From positions 806,001 to 870,000 of the forward strand of contig CBDFKS010000007.1 of the NCBI GenBank assembly GCA_965248905.1: a stretch of DNA of 64,000 nt. Direction: 5' to 3'. A model generated the notes under the pieces. It saw only the letters and a list, made by a program, of their open reading frames with translations. It did not search any database and was not told the DNA's origin. Within the stretch, counting starts at the first letter, position 1, and each line of letters begins with the position of its first letter. Position numbers and translations under genes: made by a program. This document shows, one piece after another, positions 8,233 through 16,057 of this stretch. This DNA is from CBDFKS01 sp965248905. GTDB lineage: Bacteria > Chloroflexota > Dehalococcoidia > Lucifugimonadales > JAGWBF01.

Positions 8233-9132
8233 ATGTCCCTGATGCAAGAGGGCCTTTCTCTGTTCGAGGCGGCGCGCGCTGTAGGAGTGTCTTTTAGCCG
8301 TGAGGTAGAGCCTGTAGATCGAGAAGTAACTGTGAACAACTTCAAGTACCATTACCTGGACTGGGGCGGCGAAGACAAGGAGCCGATCCTCTTTCTGCAC
8401 GGAGGCCTGCAGCAGGGTCACAGCTGGGACTTTATAGCTTTGGCCTTATGCGAAGATTATCGCGTGATGGCCATGGACGCCCGTGGCCACGGAGACACCC
8501 AATGGGCTGAGAACGGCGACTATTCCCTCGACGCTCACCAGAGAGACCTGGACCACTTTATCGAGGCCCTGGGATTGGAGCAGCTGATACTGGTGGGACA
8601 TTCCATGGGGGGCAGGAACAGCTATGTCTACACCTCCCGGCACCCAGAGAGAATAAAAGCCTTAGTGATCGTAGATAATGGGCCCGAGGCGGGGGCACCG
8701 GGCCAAGCTAGAATTCAACATTTTCGTGAGCTACCCGACGAGCTTGACACCTACCACGAGTTCGCTACCCGTGTCCAGGAGTATACTGGCCGCCCACGTA
8801 CACAAGTGCTGGGAGCGTTAAAGTACGTGATTCGCCAGAATTCCAACGGCAAGTGGACCTGGAAGTACGATAAAGTGCTGCGTACGCCCGGCTATAGCCC
8901 CGAAACCTGGCCACCGGAGAAGCTGTGGGAGTGCGTGGAAAAGATCGTATGCCCTACGCTGATCATCAGGGGTGAAAGAAGCGATATTTTCGCTCCAGAG
9001 GTCATGGAACGAATGCTGAAGGTGATGCCAAACAGCTCATCGGTCACGGTGGCAAGAGCGGGTCACCTGGTAGCCGGAGATAATCCCACGGGATTCCTGG
9101 ATGCAATCGGGACCTTTCTAGACAGGCTATAA
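8233..9132 (+). CDS. Alpha/beta hydrolase
   Basis: A 299-residue alpha/beta hydrolase. HGGLQQGHSWD supplies the oxyanion-hole HG motif, GHSMGG holds the nucleophile Ser near residue 123, the acid is probably the Asp after GERSDIF, and the catalytic His is in RAGHLV near the C-terminus. The N-terminal 30 residues precede the fold. The start is ATG 8233 with a GGAGGT ribosome site eight bases upstream. Esterase, lactonase or C-C hydrolase activity is possible. It stands alone on the plus strand, convergent with a lipoprotein gene. Confidence 0.88.
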   Translation: MSLMQEGLSLFEAARAVGVSFSREVEPVDREVTVNNFKYHYLDWGGEDKEPILFLHGGLQQGHSWDFIALALCEDYRVMAMDARGHGDTQWAENGDYSLDAHQRDLDHFIEALGLEQLILVGHSMGGRNSYVYTSRHPERIKALVIVDNGPEAGAPGQARIQHFRELPDELDTYHEFATRVQEYTGRPRTQVLGALKYVIRQNSNGKWTWKYDKVLRTPGYSPETWPPEKLWECVEKIVCPTLIIRGERSDIFAPEVMERMLKVMPNSSSVTVARAGHLVAGDNPTGFLDAIGTFLDRL

Positions 9133-9159
9133 CTTAAATCGTCTTTAGAGAGTCACCTT

Positions 9160-10199
9160 TTACCTGCCGCCGCAAAATTCCCCTCTGGGATCTGCGAAGT
9201 GCCTGTCCACAATTGGCTTGATAGCTGGTGAAAACGCCGCCCTCGCGTCACAGTATACCAGTCGCACACGATTTAGCCTCTCCAGCATCATGGTCATATT
9301 CGCGTCTTCGGTGACTAGAGGGACATTCCGGCCCACATCTCGTTGATCTTCGAGGTACTTAATAAGAAGCTGGTGATCTGAGGCGAGTTCATCCGGTGGG
9401 TCCAACGCTTTCACTTGCGCCAGCGCTTCATCTATGGCTTCTACAGCTGCCGGTTGCAGCATTTCCAACAATGTGGGTACCTCTTCCGGCAAGAGCACTG
9501 GTGGCAAGAACACAGCTAGAGACCGACCGATGAACTTCGCGTTGAACTGTCCGATGATGTCTTTCAGCTGCGTCCCGTACCCACCTCCAGGGAGAGCTTC
9601 ACCGCCTCCACATCCGGGGACGGGACGGGGTATGTCAGGTCCTGCTGCGGCGTTACAGACGGCAGGAGAGAGGTCTAGATTCCCCATAAAGCTCACTTCC
9701 GCCAATTCCGCATTGATCACGAAAAAGGCTACCGCGTCCTGGTCGGCCAGCGCCTGGATGATTTGGCTGTCAACTCTCACTAATTCACGAGCGGTTTGGA
9801 CCATGCGTTCATTATCGGCCTGGAATCTCTGGGGCGGAACGAGCCGCTCTAAGGCTTCGGCTGTGTCTTCGAAGGCCGTGCCCGCACCTGCGTCTTCCAA
9901 TGCCTCGAACAAGCGGTCCCTCACTGCGTAGGTCTGGTTGAAAAGCATGCCGAATTGTTGTGCTTTCTCGCCGAACAGCCCCCAGGCCGTATGGACCTGC
10001 ATCAAGTACTCGATTTCGTCCTCCGTGACATCTTCGGCAAGAGGAGCCGGCAATATCGGACCTGGAGTGGGAGCTAATCCAGGGGGAGGCATCAATGCAG
10101 GGGTCGCTGCAGGAGTTGGATCCGGGGTTGAGGTAGGGGTTAGTGTGGGTGTCGCCGTAGGGTCTGATCCGCCGCATGCCATCAGGGCTACAAGTGAAA
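9160..10199 (-). pseudogene. Lipoprotein gene that lost its 5' end at an IS630 junction
   Basis: Reading back from the stop gives about 340 residues: a lipobox-like LVALMAC, then a Thr/Pro-rich linker (GGSDPTATPTLTPTSTPD onward) and a mostly helical soluble domain of unknown function. The codons before the lipobox Cys run F-S-L-V-A-L-M-A-C and then pass straight into the IS630 remnant at 10199/10200. The signal peptide start and its ribosome site are therefore missing. The only in-frame ATG left is two codons before the Cys, which would give a cytoplasmic product. The domain is likely an extracytoplasmic lipid-anchored protein in the intact ancestor, and the gene is probably now silent. Confidence 0.65.
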
Positions 10200-10977
10200 A
10201 CGGTTTTGGTAATTGTTTAAGAAAACGTCTAAGGTTGCTACCCTTTTTTAGGAGTGTTGACGTAGGAGGGTGGCAGCCATGGGACGAGAACGGTATGTGG
10301 TCCGGTTGGAAAGGGAAGAACGAGACCAGTTGGAACGACTGATTCGCGGGGGAAAGAGCCCAGCGCGAAAGGTTGCCCGGGCCCGTATTCTGCTAAAGGC
10401 AGATACGGGCTGGGGGGTGATGCGCATCGTGGAGGCGCTGGACGTCTGCGGGTACGGTGTGCCGTACCAAGCGGCGGTACCTGGAGGGAGGACTGAAGCG
10501 GGCCTTGGAGGAAGATCCTCGGCCAGGACATCCGACCAAACTGGATGAGCGGGGGGAAGCGCACCTGATTGCCCTGGCGTGCAGCGAGGCCCCCCCAGGC
10601 CATGACCACTGGACCCTGCGGCTCCTGGCAAACAAGGTGGTGGAGTTGGGGCTGGCGCCCTCCATGTCCCACGAGGGAATTCGCAAGCGGTTGAAAAAAA
10701 CAGTCTCAAGCCGTGGCAGAAGAAGGAGTGGTGTATTCCCCAGGTGAGCGCCGAGTTTGTGGCGTGTATGGAGGATGTGCTGGACCTTTACGCGGAACCC
10801 TATGACCCAGAGCGCCCGGTGGTCTGTTTCGACGAGACCTCCAAGCAGTTGCTGGCGGAAAAGAGGTCTCCGATCCCGCCCAAGCCGGCACGACGGGAGC
10901 GATACGATTACGAGTACCAGCGCAATGGCACCCGAAACCTGTTCATGCTGTGCGAGCCCCTGGCGGGCTGGAGGCAT
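10200..10977 (+). mobile_element. Truncated IS630-family element, left-end copy
   Basis: This segment matches the intact element at 50598-51817 from just inside its left inverted repeat up to the codons for the end of GWRH, with only two base changes noticed and one 2-base loss. It lacks the first 13-15 bases (the terminal repeat itself) and the last 440 or so bases, so it cannot move by itself. Its left junction removes the start of a lipoprotein gene and its right junction is followed by a strong hairpin. Confidence 0.9.
10279..10977 (+). pseudogene. IS630-family transposase remnant, frameshifted and truncated
   Basis: The frame starts normally at ATG 10279 (MGRERYVVRLE) with the same AGGAGG site as the intact copy. 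Around 10441 the intact copy reads ggacacgtc while this copy reads ggacgtc. The loss of two bases shifts the frame and ends the helix-turn-helix half early. The DDE half is recognisable from about 10744 (SAEFVACMEDVLDLY, VVCFDETSKQ) but stops at 10977, before the second Asp and the Glu. It is non-functional. Confidence 0.9.
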
Positions 10978-10982
10978 ATATG

Positions 10983-11006
10983 CCCCCGCGTTCAGGCGGG
11001 GGTTTT
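10983..11006. terminator. Strong GC hairpin followed by T-run
   Basis: CCCCCGC (10983-10989) pairs perfectly with GCGGGGG (10996-11002), with a six-base loop, and TTTT follows on the plus strand. This is a good intrinsic terminator for rightward transcription from the IS remnant. It lies only 30 bases beyond the dtxR stop and could also serve that gene. Hairpins of this shape also mark the ends of IS200/IS605-type elements, so a relic of such an element is an alternative. Confidence 0.55.
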
Positions 11007-11035
11007 GATACATCTTCTAAGCATGCCCCCTACGT

Positions 11036-11710
11036 TTAACCACGTACCAGCACCTTCTCTGCTACCTCCACACCCAGTACCACCGGCTCCTTGTCGACCA
11101 GGATCGTTATAGTGCCTTTGTAAGGGGCGAGCTCCTGGACCTCGATCTCAGTGCCCGGCTTGATCCCGCTACTATCGAAGAACTGTAGAAGCTGTATGTC
11201 CTCCTCTGGAACCCTCTCTATCACTGTGATTTCACCCTCATCGACATCCATCAGAGGCTTCATAGGTGGTGGGTTGAGATTGGTGCTATAGCCAGGAATG
11301 GGCTGCCCGAAGGGGTTGGTCATGGGATATCCGAGGGCCTCCGCAAGCCTGGTCTCTACATAGGGGGATATGGCATGCTCCAGCCGGTGAGCCTCGGCAT
11401 GAGCCATACACCAGTCTACCCCCAGCAGCTCGGTCAGTAGCCGTTCAGCGAGGCGGTGACGCCTAACCACGGATTCTCCGATCTCTCTGCCCTTAGGGGT
11501 GAAGTTGATTTCCTTGTCCTTCCCTACTGCGATCATGCCCTGTTTACTCAGCCGCTTCAGGGTGCCCACCACGGTAGCTACCGATACACTCATCACCTCC
11601 GCCAGACGCGTGGGGAAGACACGCTCCTCCCTCTCCCTGAGTTTGTATATGGCCTGGAGGTAGTTTTCAACGACTACACTTACTATTGGCTTAGGTTCAC
11701 TCAGCACCAT
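11036..11710 (-). CDS. DtxR/MntR-family metal-dependent transcriptional repressor with FeoA-like domain
   Basis: A 224-residue regulator. The N-terminal winged helix (ENYLQAIYKL, then VSVATVVGTLKRLSKQGMI) binds DNA. The dimer/metal domain has RRHRLAERLL and HAEAHRLEHAIS, giving the His/Glu ligands of the family, with His where DtxR has Cys102 and Asn where DtxR has Met10. The last 75 residues form the SH3-like FeoA domain (IKPGTEIEVQELAPYKGT). ATG 11710 is preferred because AGGGGTGG lies just upstream; GTG 11719 is the alternative. It is divergent from an Fe(III) transporter operon and has palindromes at its promoter, so it probably represses iron or manganese uptake and itself when metal is plentiful. 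Confidence 0.9.
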   Translation of the reverse strand: MVLSEPKPIVSVVVENYLQAIYKLREREERVFPTRLAEVMSVSVATVVGTLKRLSKQGMIAVGKDKEINFTPKGREIGESVVRRHRLAERLLTELLGVDWCMAHAEAHRLEHAISPYVETRLAEALGYPMTNPFGQPIPGYSTNLNPPPMKPLMDVDEGEITVIERVPEEDIQLLQFFDSSGIKPGTEIEVQELAPYKGTITILVDKEPVVLGVEVAEKVLVRG

Positions 11711-11802
11711 GGTATCCACCCCTATACAAGATTAGCTAAATACTACGAATCGATGAAAATTGACCCAGCTCGCCGAACCAAGTCGGCCACTGATTCGGCT
11801 AC

Positions 11803-11831
11803 ATTATAGCTTTTTACTAGACGCCAGACAA
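11803..11831 (-). promoter_or_regulatory. Predicted sigma-70-type promoter of the DtxR-family gene
   Basis: On the minus strand the -35 box is TTGTCT (11831-11826) and the -10 box is a perfect TATAAT (11808-11803), with a 17-base spacer. Transcription should begin near 11796, leaving a leader of about 85 bases. Confidence 0.65.
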
Positions 11832-11834
11832 GCA

Positions 11835-11855
11835 TGTTTACATAGCGTGTAAACA
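11835..11855. promoter_or_regulatory. 21-base palindrome, candidate metal-regulator operator
   Basis: TGTTTAC-N7-GTAAACA is a perfect 7-base inverted repeat three bases upstream of the -35 box of the regulator gene. Its length and position suit a DtxR/MntR-type dimer site. Binding is inferred. Confidence 0.55.
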
Positions 11856-11864
11856 CATTATCTC

Positions 11865-11878
11865 TTAGTATGCACTAA
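11865..11878. promoter_or_regulatory. Second palindrome (TTAGT-N4-ACTAA)
   Basis: A perfect 5-base inverted repeat between the divergent regulator and transporter genes. The half-site TTAGT/ACTAA recurs inside the transporter promoter at 12012-12026, which supports a shared binding protein. TTAG-type half-sites occur in known DtxR/IdeR boxes. Confidence 0.45.
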
Positions 11879-12004
11879 ACCATGTATTAGCTAACCAGTA
11901 GGCGGAAACGACCGATCGAATTTATTCTCGGTGGAGTTTGCACACCTATATCAGTCATGTGTCCTTAGGGTGATTCGGGGCCCACCTCAACCACTGATGT
12001 AGCA

Positions 12005-12031
12005 TTGACAAACTAATTTTGTTAGTATAGA
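12005..12031 (+). promoter_or_regulatory. Predicted promoter of the iron transporter operon with an embedded operator
   Basis: The -35 box TTGACA (12005-12010) is perfect and a -10-like TATAGA lies at 12026-12031 with a short 15-base spacer. The palindrome ACTAA-N5-TTAGT (12012-12026) fills the spacer, where a bound repressor would block RNA polymerase. The leader then carries a perfect 6-base-stem hairpin at 12067-12082 (TTGGGC-atgc-GCCCAA) before the start codon. Confidence 0.55.
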
Positions 12032-12104
12032 GTTAACAGCCGTGAATCTGTGACGGACTGGAACCCTTGGGCATGCGCCCAATAGAACCTGGTGTCGAAG
12101 GTGG

Positions 12105-13148
12105 TTGCGCGGTTTGAAGATTCACCGGCTCACACTAGCCGCTTCCTTGATGCTAATTCCGTTGTTCTTGGTAGGGTGCGGAGACGACACACCTAACACG
12201 GCATCGGAAAGCACGGCCTCATCAGGCAAGCTCATCATCTACTCCGCTCGCGAGGAGAATCTGGTAGGCCCCATCATCAAGCAGTTCGAGGATGCTACGG
12301 GAATAAACGTGGGTGTGAAATACGGGGCTAATGCCGGTCTGGCAGCTACGATCCGCGAAGAGGGCTCTAACAGCCCCGCCGACATATTCTTCGCCACAGA
12401 TCCCGGGCTTCTGGGCTCTATGTCGGACCTGCTTATGGAGCTGCCTGACAGCATCTTGAACCAGGTGCCTGTCCAGGTCCGATCTAGAGAGGGCAAGTGG
12501 ATTGGAATATCGGGGAGGGCCAGGGTAGTCGTTTACAACACCGAGAAATTAAGCGAGGCTGACCTCCCTGACTCCATTCTTGATTTCACCGATCCCAAGT
12601 GGAAGGGGCGCATTGGCTGGCCTCCCACCAACGGCTCTTTTCAAGCTTTCGTAACTGCCATGCGGATGGTCCTCGGGGAGGAGGCCACACGTAGCTGGCT
12701 AGAGGGGATCCAGAATAACGACCCCAAGATTTACCCAAAGAACACACCCATCGTCCAGGCGGTGGCTCAGGGAGAAATCGACGTGGGTTTCGTTAATCAC
12801 TACTATCTGTACCGCTTCTTGCAGGAAGAAGGTGAGTCCTTCGAGGCCCGTAACTATCATCCAAAGGGCAACGACCTAGGAGCCACGATGCTGGTTAATG
12901 GCGCAGGCGTCTTGTCCACCTCGGAGAACCCGGAAAACGCCCAACGGTTCCTGAATTTCATGCTGTCTCAAGTGGGCCAGCAATACTTCACAAGTCAGAC
13001 CTACGAATACCCATTGGTGGATGGTGTGCAAACCGACCGCCTGTTGCTCCCCCTGGACCAGATTGAGCTGCCCGACGTGGATTTATCGAAGTTGGATGAC
13101 GTTGGGGGCACGCAAAAGCTGCTCAGGGAGGTAGGCATAATCCCATAG
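12105..13148 (+). CDS. fbpA: Fe(III) ABC transporter substrate-binding lipoprotein (FbpA/AfuA type)
   Basis: A 347-residue periplasmic-type binding protein. It has a signal peptide with lipobox LFLVGC near residue 25, then KLIIYSAREENLVGPIIKQFE, the standard opening of the ferric-iron binding (FutA/FbpA) family. GINVGVKYG and SPADIFFATDP follow, and the tyrosine-bearing motif NHYYLYRFLQ contributes the iron-binding tyrosine pair. It captures Fe(III) outside the membrane for the permease and ATPase encoded next. The start is TTG, either at 12105 or 12114. The stop is two bases before the permease start, so the genes are coupled. Expression is probably controlled by the divergent DtxR-type regulator. 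Confidence 0.92.
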   Translation: MRGLKIHRLTLAASLMLIPLFLVGCGDDTPNTASESTASSGKLIIYSAREENLVGPIIKQFEDATGINVGVKYGANAGLAATIREEGSNSPADIFFATDPGLLGSMSDLLMELPDSILNQVPVQVRSREGKWIGISGRARVVVYNTEKLSEADLPDSILDFTDPKWKGRIGWPPTNGSFQAFVTAMRMVLGEEATRSWLEGIQNNDPKIYPKNTPIVQAVAQGEIDVGFVNHYYLYRFLQEEGESFEARNYHPKGNDLGATMLVNGAGVLSTSENPENAQRFLNFMLSQVGQQYFTSQTYEYPLVDGVQTDRLLLPLDQIELPDVDLSKLDDVGGTQKLLREVGIIP

Positions 13149-13150
13149 CC

Positions 13151-14773
13151 ATGGCCGTCGAGACCGGAGTTCTGCGCCCCATCCGAGGCCGTTTCAATAG
13201 ACCTGGCTGGCCTCCAGCCTTTGTCTGGATACCGGCGACTGTGGTCGCGGCCGCAATGCTCCTGCCCATCGTTTATCTGGTCATAAGAACCCTGGGCACC
13301 GGCGAGGAAGCAGCCGACCTGCTTTTTCGGATGCGCGTCCTAGAGACTCTGGGACGCACAGTTTTACTAGCTCTGACTGTCGCCGGGGCTTGCGCGGTCC
13401 TGGCCGTCCCCGTGGCATGGCTCACAGTCCGCACTGACCTGCCCTTTCGCAGAGTATGGTCGGTACTTACCGTGCTTCCTCTGGTCATCCCTAGCTACGT
13501 TGGGGGATTCGTCGTAATCGCCGCCTTGGGGCCCCGAGGGATGCTCCAGGAGTACATTGTCGGCCCCCTGGGCGTGGAGCGTCTCCCTGAGATATATGGC
13601 TTCGTCGGGGCGTTCCTTACTTTGACATTTCTTAGCTACCCCTACGTGTTGCTGAGCATCCGAGCAGCTTTGTGGGGTCTGGACCCATCACTGGAGGAGA
13701 CCTCCAGGAGCCTGGGAATAAGCTCAAGGACCACCTTTTTCCGAGTAATTCTGCCCCAACTGCGTCCAGCCATCGCTGCAGGAGCACTGCTAGTTGCTCT
13801 GTACGTGTTGAGTGATTTCGGAGCAGTATCTTTACTCCGATTCGAGACCTTCACCTATGTGATATATCTTCAGTTCGAAGCCGGAGCGCGAGCTCTTGCA
13901 GCGGTAAGCTCCTTGGTCTTGGTGGTAGCGGCGTTGGCGATTCTGGTTATGGAAGCCCGGACCCGCGGCCAATCTCGTTATTATCGGATCACCGGAGGTA
14001 CGGTCCGTCCGGCAGGGATAGTAAAACTGGGCCGCTGGCGCTGGCCGGCCCTCATCTTTTGCTCTTTGGTAGTGTTGCTTGCGTTAGTAATGCCCATAGC
14101 GGTGCTGGGTTACTGGCTGGGCAGAGGCGTTGTACATGGGGAGTCCTTGGGATTAGGGTGGGGGAGTGCACTCAGCTCTATATACGTCTCGGGTCTGGCC
14201 GCGGTGGCGGCAATCGTGGCTTCCTTACCGATAGCCATCCTAACAATTCGGTACGCCAGCAATATCAGCGCGCTGCTGGAGCGGATTACTTACGTAGGCT
14301 TCGCTCTACCCGGCATCGTCATTGCCCTGGCACTGGTGTTCTTTGGCGCTAACTACGTCTCACCTCTTTACCAAACGTTAGGCTTGCTCATCTTTGCCTA
14401 CGTCGTGCTATTTCTGCCGGCGGCCCTCGGAGCGGTCCGGGCATCCCTGCTCCAGGTGAGCCCCAACGTCGAAGAGGCCGCTCGTGGCCTGGGTAAGGGC
14501 CACTTGCAGGTGTTGACTAAGATCACCCTACCGCTCATATTGCCCGGGATCACAGCCGGTGCTGCCCTTGTCTTCTTGATCACTATGAAGGAGCTCCCCG
14601 CCACGTTGATTCTGAGCCCCATAGGGTTCAAGACTCTGGCAACTTCAATCTGGTCGGCGGCAGAGGCGGCTTTCTTTACCCAGGCCGCAGCGCCGGCCTT
14701 GCTACTAATCGCGCTTTCTTCCGTACCCTTGGCTTTCTTGATGATCCGTGACAATGCCAGGATGGTGAGGTAA
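13151..14773 (+). CDS. fbpB: Fe(III) ABC transporter permease, two fused membrane domains
   Basis: A 540-residue integral membrane protein with about twelve hydrophobic segments in two homologous halves, as in FbpB/AfuB. Each half ends with an EAA loop that docks the ATPase: EETSRSLGISSRTTFFRVILP near residue 180 and EEAARGLGKGHLQVLTKITLP near residue 440. The product forms the channel for iron taken from FbpA. It follows fbpA by two bases and precedes the ATPase gene by about 50. Length and motif spacing fit full-length family members. Confidence 0.92.
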   Translation: MAVETGVLRPIRGRFNRPGWPPAFVWIPATVVAAAMLLPIVYLVIRTLGTGEEAADLLFRMRVLETLGRTVLLALTVAGACAVLAVPVAWLTVRTDLPFRRVWSVLTVLPLVIPSYVGGFVVIAALGPRGMLQEYIVGPLGVERLPEIYGFVGAFLTLTFLSYPYVLLSIRAALWGLDPSLEETSRSLGISSRTTFFRVILPQLRPAIAAGALLVALYVLSDFGAVSLLRFETFTYVIYLQFEAGARALAAVSSLVLVVAALAILVMEARTRGQSRYYRITGGTVRPAGIVKLGRWRWPALIFCSLVVLLALVMPIAVLGYWLGRGVVHGESLGLGWGSALSSIYVSGLAAVAAIVASLPIAILTIRYASNISALLERITYVGFALPGIVIALALVFFGANYVSPLYQTLGLLIFAYVVLFLPAALGAVRASLLQVSPNVEEAARGLGKGHLQVLTKITLPLILPGITAGAALVFLITMKELPATLILSPIGFKTLATSIWSAAEAAFFTQAAAPALLLIALSSVPLAFLMIRDNARMVR

Positions 14774-14824
14774 CTAGCTGTTCAGAGAGCGAATGAATAG
14801 AACGCGACAGCCAGGAGATTGACT

Positions 14825-16009
14825 TTGGCGGATGGTAGGGGTAGTCTGGTTCCTGAGCTCATGTTCGGTTCGAGGAACGGAGACACTACTACGGTGGGCC
14901 AACCAGTCATCCAGTGTCAGAATCTGACCAAATATTTCGGTGCGTCATGCGCGGTTAACAATGTCGATCTAGCCCTGGAGTCCGGTGAAATTCTGGCCCT
15001 GGTTGGTCCCAGCGGCGGCGGAAAAACCACCTGTCTACGTTTGCTCGCGGGGTTCGAAGCGCCAGATAGCGGGACCGTGAGCTTGGGAGGCAAGCTGGTG
15101 GCCGGCAATGGCACCTGGGTGCCACCTGAGGCCCGTCGTCTTGGCATGGTCTTTCAAGACTACGCCCTCTTCCCGCACATGACAGTGCTCCAGAACGTAG
15201 CCTTTGGCCTCAAGAATGGCTCAGGAGCAGCCAAGCAGCGTCGGGCCCAGGACATGCTGGAGATGGTGCGTTTGCCCCACGTGGCGGAGCGACATCCCCA
15301 TCAGCTTTCCGGTGGCGAGCAGCAGAGAATAGCGTTGGCCCGCTCGCTGGCGCCGCGGCCTCTAGCACTGTTGCTGGACGAGCCCTTCAGCAACCTGGAC
15401 CCTCAGCTACGGGGCCAGTTACGCGCGGACGTGAGAAGTATTCTGCGTTCCAGCGGCGTGACCTCCGTTTATGTCACCCACTCCCGAGATGAGGCTTTGT
15501 ACATGGGTGACAGAATCGCTGTGATGAACGGAGGGAGTCTGGAGCAGGTGGATACCCCCGAAGATATCTTCCACTACCCCCGTAGTCGGTTTGTTGCCGA
15601 GTTTATGGGTCAGGCGGACTTCATCCATGCCAATACCACGGAAGACGGACTGGTCACAGAGATCGGCGCATTGCGATCTGAAACGATCATTCCTGCTGGA
15701 GTAGAGGTCGACGTGATGGTCCGCCCCGACGATGTAGCGATCTACCCTTCTAGTTCCGGCATGGGCCGAGTGGTCAGCCGGGTCTTTCGGGGCATGCATT
15801 ACCTCTATGGGCTGTCATTACCCTCGGGCGCAGTCGTCCATAGCATTCAACATCATACGGCTTATTACCAGCAAGGGGACGCTGTGGACATCTATCTTGA
15901 ACCCAATCAGAGAGTGACCTGTTTCTTGAATGGGGAATCGGCGGCAAGTAAAGAGCTACATGAAGCTTTCCCCGCAACGACGGTGGAACAGGCTTCCAAG
16001 GCTGTCTGA
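14825..16009 (+). CDS. fbpC: Fe(III) ABC transporter ATP-binding protein (FbpC type)
   Basis: A roughly 394-residue ATPase: Walker A GPSGGGKTT, Q-loop VFQDYALFPHM, signature LSGGEQQRIALARSLA, Walker B ALLLDEPFSNLD and H-loop YVTHSRDEA, followed by a C-terminal TOBE-like regulatory domain (VMVRPDDVAIYP onward) as in the CUT1/FbpC group. It powers uptake through the FbpB channel. TTG 14825 gives the best distance to the AGGAG site at 14813-14817; TTG 14819 is too close to it, and ATG 14861 is a later option. It is the last gene of the transporter operon. Confidence 0.92.
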   Translation: MADGRGSLVPELMFGSRNGDTTTVGQPVIQCQNLTKYFGASCAVNNVDLALESGEILALVGPSGGGKTTCLRLLAGFEAPDSGTVSLGGKLVAGNGTWVPPEARRLGMVFQDYALFPHMTVLQNVAFGLKNGSGAAKQRRAQDMLEMVRLPHVAERHPHQLSGGEQQRIALARSLAPRPLALLLDEPFSNLDPQLRGQLRADVRSILRSSGVTSVYVTHSRDEALYMGDRIAVMNGGSLEQVDTPEDIFHYPRSRFVAEFMGQADFIHANTTEDGLVTEIGALRSETIIPAGVEVDVMVRPDDVAIYPSSSGMGRVVSRVFRGMHYLYGLSLPSGAVVHSIQHHTAYYQQGDAVDIYLEPNQRVTCFLNGESAASKELHEAFPATTVEQASKAV

Positions 16010-16057
16010 TCAGCACACCCGGTCCTGGATGAGGTTATCCGAAAGGCGAGGCATGGA

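Noticed and set aside
10983..11006. Complete IS200/IS605 element suggested by the GC hairpin
   Set aside because: No tnpA or tnpB sequence nearby; the hairpin alone works as a terminator.
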